NCBI GenBank assembly: GCA_002378125.1
Contig: DFRF01000054.1
Coordinates: 1 to 25,559, forward strand
Origin: Rhodospirillaceae bacterium UBA3470
GTDB lineage: Bacteria; Pseudomonadota; Alphaproteobacteria; Rhodospirillales; Casp-alpha2
Length of the DNA: 25,559 bases
Direction of reading: 5' to 3'
Part shown: piece after piece, positions 1 through 7,486 of the stretch
How the letters are laid out: each line of letters opens with the position of its first letter
Numbering within the stretch: the first letter of the stretch is position 1
The notes under the pieces: generated by a model
What the model was told of the DNA's origin: nothing
What the model saw: only the letters and a program-made list of their open reading frames with translations
Databases searched by the model: none
Program-made: the position numbers and the translations under genes

Positions 1-66
1 ATGGACCTTAAAATATTTCCTCGCCAGCTTAGGTTAGAGATTTTTGCTAGTGGTAAGGTCGTATCA

Positions 67-669
67 ATGCGTTCCGTGGCTCCTCTTTCCCCCACCTTCG
101 CAGCAGAAATTGAGGGTCTCGATCTGACCCAACCGCTTGATGACCAGATCGGCAATGCCGTTTCTCAGGCTTTTGAGGCGCATCCCGTTCTGATTTTTCC
201 AAAACAGGATATTGATGATGATCGGCAGATCGCCTTCTCCGAAGTTTTTGATGTATTGGAGACGACGAAACCAGGGACCGTAGGCACCGGCTCAAAGGTG
301 GTCGTTTTGTCAAACTTCGATTCAGACGGAAACATCGTCTTGGATGAAGAGCGCGCCGCTCTCCCCCCAGTACGCCGGCTATGGTGTTGGATCACGGCGC
401 GGGGCGGAGCATTCTATATTGGGCCCCATTGCGTCGAGATCGAAGGCATGCCATTCGATAAAAGTCATGCACTTACTGACGAATTGACCGAATTCCCCAC
501 CCAGGAACGCTTTATCTACCGACATCATCGGCTTCAACATGACGTGATCATGTGGGACAATAGGGTGACCGTGCATCGCGCATCACCTTTCACCAGCACA
601 ACGGAAAAGCGCCATATGGTCCGGACCACAATCACCGGCGACACGCCAACTCTCACGAACGCGGCCTGA
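67..669 (+). pseudogene. Decayed TauD/TfdA-family Fe(II)/2-oxoglutarate dioxygenase
   Basis: The reading frame is open from base 1, but family similarity begins at the ATG at 67 (MRSVAPLSPTFAAEIEG), preceded by a TAAGG-like site. The N-terminal 90 residues or so match the family start, with an AEIEGLDL motif and a VLIFPKQ strand. The C-terminal part keeps MWDNRVTVHR, with the distal iron-binding His, and the 2-oxoglutarate Arg region (MVRTTITGD). What should lie between is missing: after GNIVLD the sequence jumps to EERAALPPVR, so about 75 residues that normally carry the WHTD iron motif are gone. In addition, bases 381 to about 416 read in the next frame as MVLDHGAGRSILY, which fits the family far better than the in-frame residues, implying two small compensating indels. 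The intact family is usually 270-300 aa, against about 200 here. The protein cannot bind iron normally, so I call it a pseudogene. Its former substrate is unknown. Confidence 0.75.
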
Positions 670-679
670 TAGCTTTCGC

Positions 680-2287
680 ATGGAGACCAAGGAAACCTTC
701 GACTTCGTTATCGTTGGCGCCGGATCTGCTGGCTGCGTGCTTGCGAACCGATTGACTGAGGATGGTCGGCACTCGGTAATGGTCTTGGAGGCCGGGGGCT
801 CCGATCGTCATCCCTTTGTCGCCGCACCAGCGGGATTCATCAAGACGATCGATCATCCCGGATTTAATTGGTGTTTTAAGACGGAACCCAACGCAGCGAC
901 AAAAGATCGGGAGATTTTGTTCCCGCGAGGCCGAGTCCTCGGCGGCTCCAGCGCCATCAATGGACACCTTTACGTCCGCGGCCAACCAAAGGACTATGAC
1001 ACCTGGGCGCAAGCCGGAAATCTCGGTTGGTCCTATGAGGATGTCCTGCCCTATTTTAAGAAGTCGGAAACCCGTCCAGAAGGCGACGCGAAGACACGCG
1101 GTACCGAAGGACCGGTACACGTGTCGGACATACACGAACGCCACCCCCTTTCCGAGGCTTTCATTGCCGGCGTCCAATCCCTCGGCATATCAGAGAACCC
1201 GGACTATAACGGACGCGTCCAAGAAGGCGTCGCCTACTATCAACGGACTATCCGGAATGGCACTCGTCATAGCGCTGCCACCGCGTACCTGCGTCCAGTA
1301 ATACAACGGCGCAATCTGATCGTGACGTCCGAGGCAATGGTGCAACGGCTAAGCATCGAAGACGGGCGGTGCACCGGTGTCCTTTACCATCGTCACGGCA
1401 GCGCACGATCTGCGCACGCACGCCACTCCGTCATTCTGAGCGCCGGCGCGATCGGCTCACCACATTTACTTCAGGTCTCGGGCATTGGACCGGGCGCCCT
1501 GTTGCAAACCCTGGGGGTCCCCGTGGTTCACGAACTTCCCGGGGTGGGTGAAAATCTCCGTGATCACTTCGCCGTCCGCACAGCTTGCCGCGTGACCCAA
1601 TCCATCACCTTGAACGAACGCGCCCGGGGCTGGCGATTGGGTTGGGAAATCACCAAATGGGTCGTGGCCCGCCGTGGATTGCTAGCCTTCAGCCCCGCAC
1701 ACGTGGCTGTGTTTCATCGATCCGCCGACCATTTGGAGACGCCGGACCTGCAATTCGTCTTCACACCGGCCAGCTACAGCGACGGCATGACCGGACAGTT
1801 GCAGCCATTCCCCGGCATGACAGCGGGTGTGTGGCAGATGCGCCCAGAAAGCCGGGGCTATGTCCGAGCCCGGACGCCAAACCCAGACGATGCGCCAGCC
1901 ATCCAACCCAATTACCTCGACGCCCCGGAGGACCAACGGGCCATCGTCTCCGGCCTGCAATGGAGTCGGCGGTTCATGCAGACGGACGCTATGTCACCGT
2001 ACATGGCCGAGGAGACCCTGCCGGGACCGAATGTGGTGGATCAAGCCGCCTTATTAGACTATGCCCAGGCCCGCGGCGCCACCGTCTACCACGCCATGGG
2101 AACCTGCCGGATGGGAATTGATCCCATGGCCGTCGTGGACCCGGAACTGCGTGTCCACGGCATCAAGGGGCTTCGGGTCATAGACGCGTCGGTAATGCCG
2201 ACCATGCCATCAGCGAACACCAATGCGGCAACACTGATGATTGCTGAGAAAGGCGCGGACATAATCCGTCAATCAATCCAGTCCTAA
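680..2287 (+). CDS. GMC-family FAD-dependent oxidoreductase (choline/alcohol dehydrogenase-like)
   Basis: This 535-aa flavoprotein belongs to the glucose-methanol-choline oxidoreductase family, which oxidises alcohols to aldehydes using FAD. The Rossmann motif GAGSAG is at residues 13-18. GMC signature 1 is seen as RGRVLGGSSAINGHLYVRG, and signature 2 as SAGAIGSPHLLQVSGIGP. The C-terminal catalytic pair is His471 (YHAMGTCRMG) and Asn515 (SANTNAATLM), spaced 44 residues apart as in choline oxidase-type enzymes. No signal peptide is present, so it should be cytoplasmic. The ATG at 680 lies 10 bases after the stop of the decayed dioxygenase, suggesting one former operon; its ribosome site is weak. 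Proteins of this type are often labelled BetA or alcohol dehydrogenase, but the substrate cannot be read from the sequence. No betaine aldehyde dehydrogenase gene lies beside it, which argues against calling it betA. Confidence 0.92.
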   Translation: METKETFDFVIVGAGSAGCVLANRLTEDGRHSVMVLEAGGSDRHPFVAAPAGFIKTIDHPGFNWCFKTEPNAATKDREILFPRGRVLGGSSAINGHLYVRGQPKDYDTWAQAGNLGWSYEDVLPYFKKSETRPEGDAKTRGTEGPVHVSDIHERHPLSEAFIAGVQSLGISENPDYNGRVQEGVAYYQRTIRNGTRHSAATAYLRPVIQRRNLIVTSEAMVQRLSIEDGRCTGVLYHRHGSARSAHARHSVILSAGAIGSPHLLQVSGIGPGALLQTLGVPVVHELPGVGENLRDHFAVRTACRVTQSITLNERARGWRLGWEITKWVVARRGLLAFSPAHVAVFHRSADHLETPDLQFVFTPASYSDGMTGQLQPFPGMTAGVWQMRPESRGYVRARTPNPDDAPAIQPNYLDAPEDQRAIVSGLQWSRRFMQTDAMSPYMAEETLPGPNVVDQAALLDYAQARGATVYHAMGTCRMGIDPMAVVDPELRVHGIKGLRVIDASVMPTMPSANTNAATLMIAEKGADIIRQSIQS

Positions 2288-2428
2288 TTCGGCTATCCTT
2301 CGCCGGCCCAGCGCGCGGCCGCGCAATCGATCAACGTCAAAATTCTGTCCATCGAGACAGTCAGAAAGGCGATCAGGCCGTCTAGGATGGCTATGACCGT
2401 CGGGAGCTGGGCATCGCAGGATATGGCC

Positions 2429-3622
2429 TCACGCCTTCACAAAAAGTTTGCGCGGATAGTCTGCGAGGCAGGTCGCTGGCCCCGAAGTGCCGACCAACAA
2501 GGGTTCCGTGATCTCCAGTCCCCATTCATCCATCCAAAGCGCGGGCATGAGATGGAACGTCATGTTCGGGCACAGCACCGTCTCGTCTTCGGACCTAATT
2601 GAGAAGGTCCGTTCGCCCCAATCGGGAGGATAACTAAGGCCGATGGGATACCCGCACCGGCCATCCCGGGCGATCCCGCACTTTTTCAAAACCGCATAGA
2701 AGGCCCGGGCCACGTCACCGGCGGTGTTACCAGGTCTGGCCGCGTCGATGCTATCGGCAATGCCTTCTTGCAGCGCCTCCTCGGCGGCCAACATCTCCTT
2801 AGGCGGTGTTCCCAGAAAGACAGTGCGGCAAAGTGGTGCGTGATAACGGCGATAGCAACCAGCGATCTCGAAGAAGGTGCCTGCGCCAGCCTCCAGTTTC
2901 TGGTCATCCCAGGTCAGGTGCGCTGCCGTAGCGTCCAAGCCGGTCGGCAACAAAGGTACGATCGCCGGATAGTCACCGCCGAAAGTCCCTTCTTCGTCTT
3001 CGCCACCCAGCAACCCGGCGCGATAGATTTCCGCCACCAGTTCGTTCTTCCTGAGCCCCGGCCGCATATATTCAAATATAGCCGTATGCATATTCTCCAC
3101 GATGCGCGCGGCACGCCGCATGAACGCGATCTCCGTCTCTGATTTCACGGCCCGGCACCAATTAATCAAAAGCGAAGCATCTCGCAGCGTGCCAGCATGG
3201 TCTTCAGACAACATCTGATGGGCACGGGCGGAGTAGTAATAATTTTCCATTTCGACGCCGAGGCACGCCTTCGCCCAACCACGATCGACGATGAGTTTTG
3301 CCAAATGGCTCATGGCATGGCGTTCGCTGGACATGACATAGTCGTCCGTATAGGGAACGATGTCATCCTCCGCCATGTAACATTTCCGAAGGGCGCCGCG
3401 CGCATCCATGGCACGCCCCCAGAACACCGGATCGCCATGGGGACCGATCAAAACCCCCTGATGAACGTAGAACGACCAACCGTCATACCCCGTCAGCCAG
3501 GCCATATTGGACGGGTCACAGGTGAACAGAACCTCAATCCCAGCCGCGGCCATAGCCGTGCGCACTTTTGTCAAACGGTCGGCATATTCATCTCGGGCAA
3601 ACGGTAGCGGTACATTGGGCAT
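2429..3622 (-). CDS. M24-family (pita-bread fold) hydrolase, ectoine hydrolase DoeA-like
   Basis: This 397-aa protein has the creatinase-like N-terminal domain followed by the M24 pita-bread domain, at the full length of the DoeA/EutD ectoine hydrolase group. The N-terminal stretch WLTGYDGWSFYVHQ is very close to what I remember of that group. The usual five metal ligands of M24 peptidases are mostly replaced: the first Asp position reads FFEIAGCY, the second reads APLCRTV, and the expected GHG histidine site reads GYPIG. Loss of metal ligands fits hydrolases such as creatinase and EutD rather than a true aminopeptidase. DoeA opens the ectoine ring to N-acetyl-diaminobutyrate, but no deacetylase (doeB) gene is nearby, so the substrate is uncertain. 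I chose the ATG at 3622; an in-frame TTG at 3628 is the alternative. The gene converges with the GMC oxidoreductase. Confidence 0.82.
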   Translation of the reverse strand: MPNVPLPFARDEYADRLTKVRTAMAAAGIEVLFTCDPSNMAWLTGYDGWSFYVHQGVLIGPHGDPVFWGRAMDARGALRKCYMAEDDIVPYTDDYVMSSERHAMSHLAKLIVDRGWAKACLGVEMENYYYSARAHQMLSEDHAGTLRDASLLINWCRAVKSETEIAFMRRAARIVENMHTAIFEYMRPGLRKNELVAEIYRAGLLGGEDEEGTFGGDYPAIVPLLPTGLDATAAHLTWDDQKLEAGAGTFFEIAGCYRRYHAPLCRTVFLGTPPKEMLAAEEALQEGIADSIDAARPGNTAGDVARAFYAVLKKCGIARDGRCGYPIGLSYPPDWGERTFSIRSEDETVLCPNMTFHLMPALWMDEWGLEITEPLLVGTSGPATCLADYPRKLFVKA

Positions 3623-3742
3623 CGGCAAACACTTTCGATAAGGACAACGAACCAGTCTAACCCAGCAAAAATTCAGAGCCCTGGCTCACAGGATGAATAT
3701 CGTTCAGCAAGATATAGTCCGTCCAGGCGCGCGACGCGCTAA

Positions 3743-3777
3743 AGTAAAAAGGCCGCTACGATCTGGGCGCGGCCTTT
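3743..3777 (-). terminator. Rho-independent terminator of the cytochrome c gene
   Basis: On the minus strand a 9-bp perfect stem, AAAGGCCGC paired with GCGGCCTTT (arms at 3769-3777 and 3748-3756), has a 12-base loop and runs into TTTTTACTTT. It lies about 55 bases past the stop codon of the cytochrome c gene and before the start of nothing else on that strand, so it should end a single-gene transcript. Confidence 0.85.
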
Positions 3778-3831
3778 GCTATTTGAAAACCAGAGTTCGT
3801 GCAAACGAGCCGAAAGTTCAGGCCCACAGGC

Positions 3832-4215
3832 TCACTTCGCGTTGTCGGTGAGAAACTTGATAACCGCCTTGCGATTATCTGGCTTCTTCAATCTGAAGGC
3901 CATCTTCGACCGCTTCCCTCCGCGGGCCTTAATGAACTGTTTTGGATCGGCGATGTATTCATCAAGAAGCGCGGCGTCCCACGTCCACGCGTTTGCGGCG
4001 CAAGCCTTCTTGTAGTCCTTGCCATACTTGAACTTGATGGCGGCGCCGCATTTCCGACCCATAATGCCCTGAAGGGACGGTCCTGATTTGTTCCTAGCTT
4101 TGTTATAATTGTGGCAAGCCTTACATTTCTTCCAAACCTTGGCGCCGTCTATGGCCTGGGCCGGGGTAACAGTGATACCGACCAGGGCGACAGCCATGAA
4201 AATCCATTTGAACAT
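3832..4215 (-). CDS. Class I cytochrome c (c2-like), periplasmic
   Basis: A 127-aa precursor. Residues 1-21 form a signal peptide (short basic start, hydrophobic core, cleavage after AQA). The mature protein has one covalent haem site, CKACH at residues 31-35, and a class I layout: GPSLQGIMGRK, the WTWDAALLDEYIADP helix, and Met105 in SKMAF as the likely sixth haem ligand. It should shuttle single electrons in the periplasm. Two extra cysteines, Cys56 and Cys72, flank a region that is cysteine-free in most cytochromes c2 that I know, and may form a disulfide. The mature protein is strongly lysine-rich. The ATG at 4215 is preceded by TAGGAG at good spacing. The gene has its own terminator and is divergent from the aldehyde oxidoreductase operon. 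Its redox partners are not evident. Confidence 0.93.
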   Translation of the reverse strand: MFKWIFMAVALVGITVTPAQAIDGAKVWKKCKACHNYNKARNKSGPSLQGIMGRKCGAAIKFKYGKDYKKACAANAWTWDAALLDEYIADPKQFIKARGGKRSKMAFRLKKPDNRKAVIKFLTDNAK

Positions 4216-4582
4216 TGAAATACTCCTACCTCTCTGCGAGGCTACGCGGTGGTTTGGTGTTAAGAACCGAATAGAACCATTTCTCTCCTAAGCGGATCAC
4301 ACCCTAGATCGAGCGCCGAACATTGGTTACCTTACCAGGCCATATAAATCATTTTCGGCAATTCCGAGTCCTCTTTGAATAATTGGGCTCTATACATACA
4401 TATGCGTGAAATCGCGGAAATGCCAGTGTGGACAAAACTGGTCCAACATGGAGTTTTGTTGTTGGATGGTGGGGAAAATTCCGATCTCTAATCTTTACGC
4501 CACGCCAGGAATGGCCGATATAAAGGCTAACTGAATATTATTGCGCGGATCCTTTCGCGCCGTAGCGTTTAAGGAGGAAGAC
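4216..4582. promoter_or_regulatory. Divergent intergenic region with mutually exclusive inverted repeats
   Basis: This 367-base gap separates the cytochrome c gene (minus) from the aldehyde oxidoreductase operon (plus) and must hold both promoters. I cannot assign a convincing -35/-10 pair. An 8-bp inverted repeat, ACAAAACT (4432-4439) and AGTTTTGT (4452-4459), encloses TCCAAC (4442-4447), which can instead pair with GTTGGA (4461-4466). The two stems cannot both form easily. A strong ribosome site, AAGGAGG (4571-4577), precedes the ATG at 4583. No gene is seen here. Confidence 0.5.
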
Positions 4583-6418
4583 ATGGGTGGATGGCAAGGA
4601 AAAATTCTAAGGGTCAACCTGACTGAGGGCACGGTGACTCCTGAGAAGCTGAATCAAGAATGGGCGGAACAGTACCTCGGCCAACGCGGTCTAGCCTCCA
4701 AATATCTCTATGAGGAAATGGACCCCTCGGTCGATCCCCTATCGCCAGAAAATAAGATGATCATTGGCACGGGCCCCCTTACAGGTACCATGGCTTCCAC
4801 AGGAGGACGCTGGTCGGTTACAACCAAAGGTGCACTGACGAACGCCATCGCCAGCTCCAACTCGGGTGGCTACTTCGGCGGCGAGTTGAAGATGGCAGGC
4901 TGGGACCTAATCATTTTTGAAGGCAAGTCGCCAAAACCCGTTTATCTGCTGATCCGCGATGACGACGTCCAATTGCTGGATGCCAAAGAGTATTGGGGAC
5001 AGACGGTCTGGGTGACGGAAGACGCCATCCGCGCAAAGCACCAAGATCCGCTTATCCGAGTTGCCTCGATCGGTCGGGCCGGCGAGAACTTAATTCGCTT
5101 TGCATGCATCATGAACGACAAGGACCGAGCCGCCGGACGTTCTGGCGTTGGCGCGGTGATGGGTTCAAAGAACTTAAAAGCCATCGCCGTACGCGGCACG
5201 GCGGGCGTCGCTGTGCATGATCCGGCTCGTTTCCTTAAGATCGTCCAAGAAATGCGCGAGAAGCTCGACACCCATGCAGCCCGCAACCGCTTAGCCCGCG
5301 TCGGCACCCACGCCATGATGGACAATACGAACGCTTACGGCTCACTGCCAACCCGCAACAGCCGCGATGTCCAATTCGATGGCCACGATGCGGTTAAGGT
5401 GAAAACTGCCCACACCCCGCGCCGCAACGACGGCAACCCAAACTTGATTTCTACTAAGGCCTGCTTTGCTTGCTCAATCGGTTGCGGCCGGATCGCGAAG
5501 ATCGATCCGGACCATTACTCGGTCGCTTCAGAAGAAGCTAAGATAAAGTACGGCAACGCCATTGGCGGCTTGGAATACGAGAGCATCTTCGCACTCGCCC
5601 CGATGGTTGGATGCAACGACCTGGACGCGGCAACCTACGCCAACGCGCTCTGTAACGAAGACGGCATGGACCCAATCTCGCTAGGCGGTTCCATCTCAGC
5701 AGCCATGGAATTGTTTGAAGTGGGCGCTATCACCACTGAAGACACGGGAGGTCTAGAGCTCAAGTTCGGCAACGCCGACGCCATGACCAAGGTAACCGAG
5801 ATGATCATCGCCGGCGAAGGAATCGGTGCCGACATCGGTCTGGGCGCACAAAGGCTTTGCGAAAAGTACGGTCATCCAGAATTTGCCATCGTAGTGAAGG
5901 GGCAAGAAATCCCAGGCTATGACACTCGCGCCATGCAAGGCATGGGGCTCGCCTATGCAACATCTAGCCGAGGCGCCTGTCACATGCGCGCCGCACCGTT
6001 CGTGGATGATTTCACCCACGTACGCACTGACGGCAAGGCGGAGATCGTGAAGAACACCCAGGACGTCAATGCCGCGAAGGACAACACCGGCCTTTGCGCC
6101 TTCTCAGGAAACGCTTGGGACATGAACGACTACGCCGCACAGATCGACGCCGCCTGCGGTGGTGGCTGGGACGAAGCACGCATGCTGGAAGTTGGCGAAC
6201 GAACCTATACGCTGGAACGTCAATTCAACCTTCGTGCGGGATTAACAAAAGAGGACGACACTCTCCCAGATCGCTTCCTTAAGGAAGCAGCCAAGTCGGG
6301 CGTCGCGAAGGGAAGGGTTACGGAACTGGATAAGATGCTGCCTGAATATTACGAGCTTCGCGGTTGGACCAAGGACGGAGTGCCCACCAACGAGACCCTT
6401 GACCGGGTCGGCATCTGA
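4583..6418 (+). CDS. Tungsten-containing aldehyde:ferredoxin oxidoreductase
   Basis: This 611-aa protein belongs to the AOR family, tungsten-bis-pterin enzymes that oxidise aldehydes to carboxylic acids or, with low-potential electrons, reduce acids. The start is typical of the family (MGGWQGKILRVNLTEG) and follows AAGGAGG by 5 bases; the frame opens upstream at 4541 but that segment is not conserved. The [4Fe-4S] cysteines are Cys294, Cys297 and Cys301 (CFACSIGC) and Cys505 (DNTGLCAFSG). The conserved pterin-region sequence AYATSSRGACHMR is also present. Length matches bacterial and archaeal AORs. No ferredoxin-like or flavin subunit gene of the AorABC type is adjacent, so the electron partner must be encoded elsewhere. 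The stop codon overlaps the start of the MoaD-like gene by one base, indicating a two-gene operon. The exact aldehyde substrate cannot be inferred. Confidence 0.93.
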   Translation: MGGWQGKILRVNLTEGTVTPEKLNQEWAEQYLGQRGLASKYLYEEMDPSVDPLSPENKMIIGTGPLTGTMASTGGRWSVTTKGALTNAIASSNSGGYFGGELKMAGWDLIIFEGKSPKPVYLLIRDDDVQLLDAKEYWGQTVWVTEDAIRAKHQDPLIRVASIGRAGENLIRFACIMNDKDRAAGRSGVGAVMGSKNLKAIAVRGTAGVAVHDPARFLKIVQEMREKLDTHAARNRLARVGTHAMMDNTNAYGSLPTRNSRDVQFDGHDAVKVKTAHTPRRNDGNPNLISTKACFACSIGCGRIAKIDPDHYSVASEEAKIKYGNAIGGLEYESIFALAPMVGCNDLDAATYANALCNEDGMDPISLGGSISAAMELFEVGAITTEDTGGLELKFGNADAMTKVTEMIIAGEGIGADIGLGAQRLCEKYGHPEFAIVVKGQEIPGYDTRAMQGMGLAYATSSRGACHMRAAPFVDDFTHVRTDGKAEIVKNTQDVNAAKDNTGLCAFSGNAWDMNDYAAQIDAACGGGWDEARMLEVGERTYTLERQFNLRAGLTKEDDTLPDRFLKEAAKSGVAKGRVTELDKMLPEYYELRGWTKDGVPTNETLDRVGI

Positions 6419-6669
6419 TGAAAGTCCGCGTGAAGCTCCTGTCGCCGTCAGGTGACATGCCTAATGGATTTGATCCCTTTGGTGAAGCGGAGATGGATTT
6501 AGCCGCCGGCGCAACTGTGGCCGACATCATGAGCCAAATCGACCTTCCAAAGGAAGAGTCCTACACCTCCTTAGTTGACGGTCAGCCAGTAGTGCCGGAC
6601 CACCGCGCCGGTCATGCCCTGCGCGACGGAGATGAAATCACCTTGCTACCCGCTATCCAGGGGGGCTAA
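6418..6669 (+). CDS. MoaD/ThiS-family ubiquitin-like sulfur carrier
   Basis: An 83-aa beta-grasp protein. It has the family pattern ATVADIMSQI in the first half, RDGDEITLLPAIQGG at the end, and the C-terminal Gly-Gly that is adenylated and thiocarboxylated in sulfur carriers such as MoaD. MoaD donates the sulfur that forms the dithiolene of molybdopterin. MoaD-like genes are often found next to aldehyde:ferredoxin oxidoreductase genes, where they are presumed to serve tungstopterin synthesis. Here the ATG overlaps the oxidoreductase stop (TGATG), so the two are probably translationally coupled. The C-terminus ends exactly at Gly-Gly, as needed for activation without processing. The partner MoaE and MoeB/ThiF-type enzymes are not in the window. 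Confidence 0.9.
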   Translation: MKVRVKLLSPSGDMPNGFDPFGEAEMDLAAGATVADIMSQIDLPKEESYTSLVDGQPVVPDHRAGHALRDGDEITLLPAIQGG

Positions 6670-6674
6670 AGCCC

Positions 6675-7427
6675 CTAGCTACCCATAAACTCCCGATAGA
6701 GTTTGGCGAGATCGTCGACCGCCACCTGCATAAACTTTTCTCCATGCTCGGCTTTCGCCAAGGTAGGGTTCGAGCCGATTCGCCCATCTGGGAAGCTACG
6801 CCGGTAATCGGCGGCGTCGTAGATATCGCCATCGGGGGCCGTCCCCGGCTCCATCGGCGCGTTCCGCACGCGGGCCGCTGTTTCCGGGAACAGGGCGTAG
6901 GTGACCGCGACCTCGGACGCCGTCGCGTGGCTGCCTTCCGCGTCGCCATAGAGCTCTTCGGCAAGTTTCACGACACCGGGCATCATGAACCAGTTGTGCA
7001 GGGCGCACTTTACTGGCGCACGGTTTGAGGCTCCCCCAAGACTGCTATCCGCGTAGACCTCAGAAAAAGCCGCTGTCACAGTGGCGATGTTGCCGCCATG
7101 ACCATTGACGAAAAAGAACCGCTCAAACCCATGAACGGTCAAGGAGTCGACCATATCCTTAATCACTAGCAATAGGGTCGAGGGTTTAAGGGTCATGGAG
7201 CCTGAGAACCCCAGGTGATGTTGAGCCATGCCGACGCTGATGGTCGGAGCAACATAGGCGTCGACCTCGTCCCCGAGCCGCTGACCAATGGCCTCGGCGG
7301 TCAGGGCATCCGTGCCGACCAACCCTGAGGGACCGTGCTGTTCCGTGGACCCAATGGGCATTATGATGCCTTTGTATGTTCTTAGATATTCATCGACTTC
7401 CGGCCACGTGGCGAGTTGCAGGCGCAT
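6675..7427 (-). CDS. Creatininase-family amidohydrolase
   Basis: This 250-aa protein belongs to the creatininase/creatinine amidohydrolase family, metal-dependent enzymes that cleave cyclic amides or related C-N bonds. The metal-binding signature MPIGSTEQHGPSG ends in GTD and supplies Glu29, His31 and Asp40. The second motif is NGHGGN, and GSHATASE follows in the second half. The family also includes FAPy deformylases and the peptide-trimming MftE, so the true substrate is open; no creatine or mycofactocin genes are nearby. The ATG is preceded by AAAGGAAG at a suitable distance. The gene starts 59 bases after the mnmC stop on the same strand and may be co-transcribed with it. Its stop lies only 5 bases from the stop of the convergent MoaD-like gene, with a short GGGGC/GCCCC hairpin between them. 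Confidence 0.88.
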   Translation of the reverse strand: MRLQLATWPEVDEYLRTYKGIIMPIGSTEQHGPSGLVGTDALTAEAIGQRLGDEVDAYVAPTISVGMAQHHLGFSGSMTLKPSTLLLVIKDMVDSLTVHGFERFFFVNGHGGNIATVTAAFSEVYADSSLGGASNRAPVKCALHNWFMMPGVVKLAEELYGDAEGSHATASEVAVTYALFPETAARVRNAPMEPGTAPDGDIYDAADYRRSFPDGRIGSNPTLAKAEHGEKFMQVAVDDLAKLYREFMGS

Positions 7428-7486
7428 GGTTTATTACTTCCTTTCTCCACATTCTGATCTATCCGGCTGGCAGGGGCAAGTTGGCG

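Noticed and set aside
2313..2324. Perfect 12-base palindrome of G and C after the GMC gene
   Set aside because: It has no loop and no T-run; in GC-rich DNA such a palindrome is not surprising. It is not evidence for a terminator or operator.
4432..4466. H-type pseudoknot formed by both stems upstream of the aldehyde oxidoreductase
   Set aside because: Only one base separates the second arm of stem 1 from the second arm of stem 2, too short to cross an 8-bp helix. Alternative hairpins are more realistic.
6662..6675. GGGGC/GCCCC hairpin with a four-base loop between the convergent MoaD-like and creatininase genes
   Set aside because: The stem is only 5 bp, overlaps the stop codons and has no T-run on either strand, so I do not call it a terminator.
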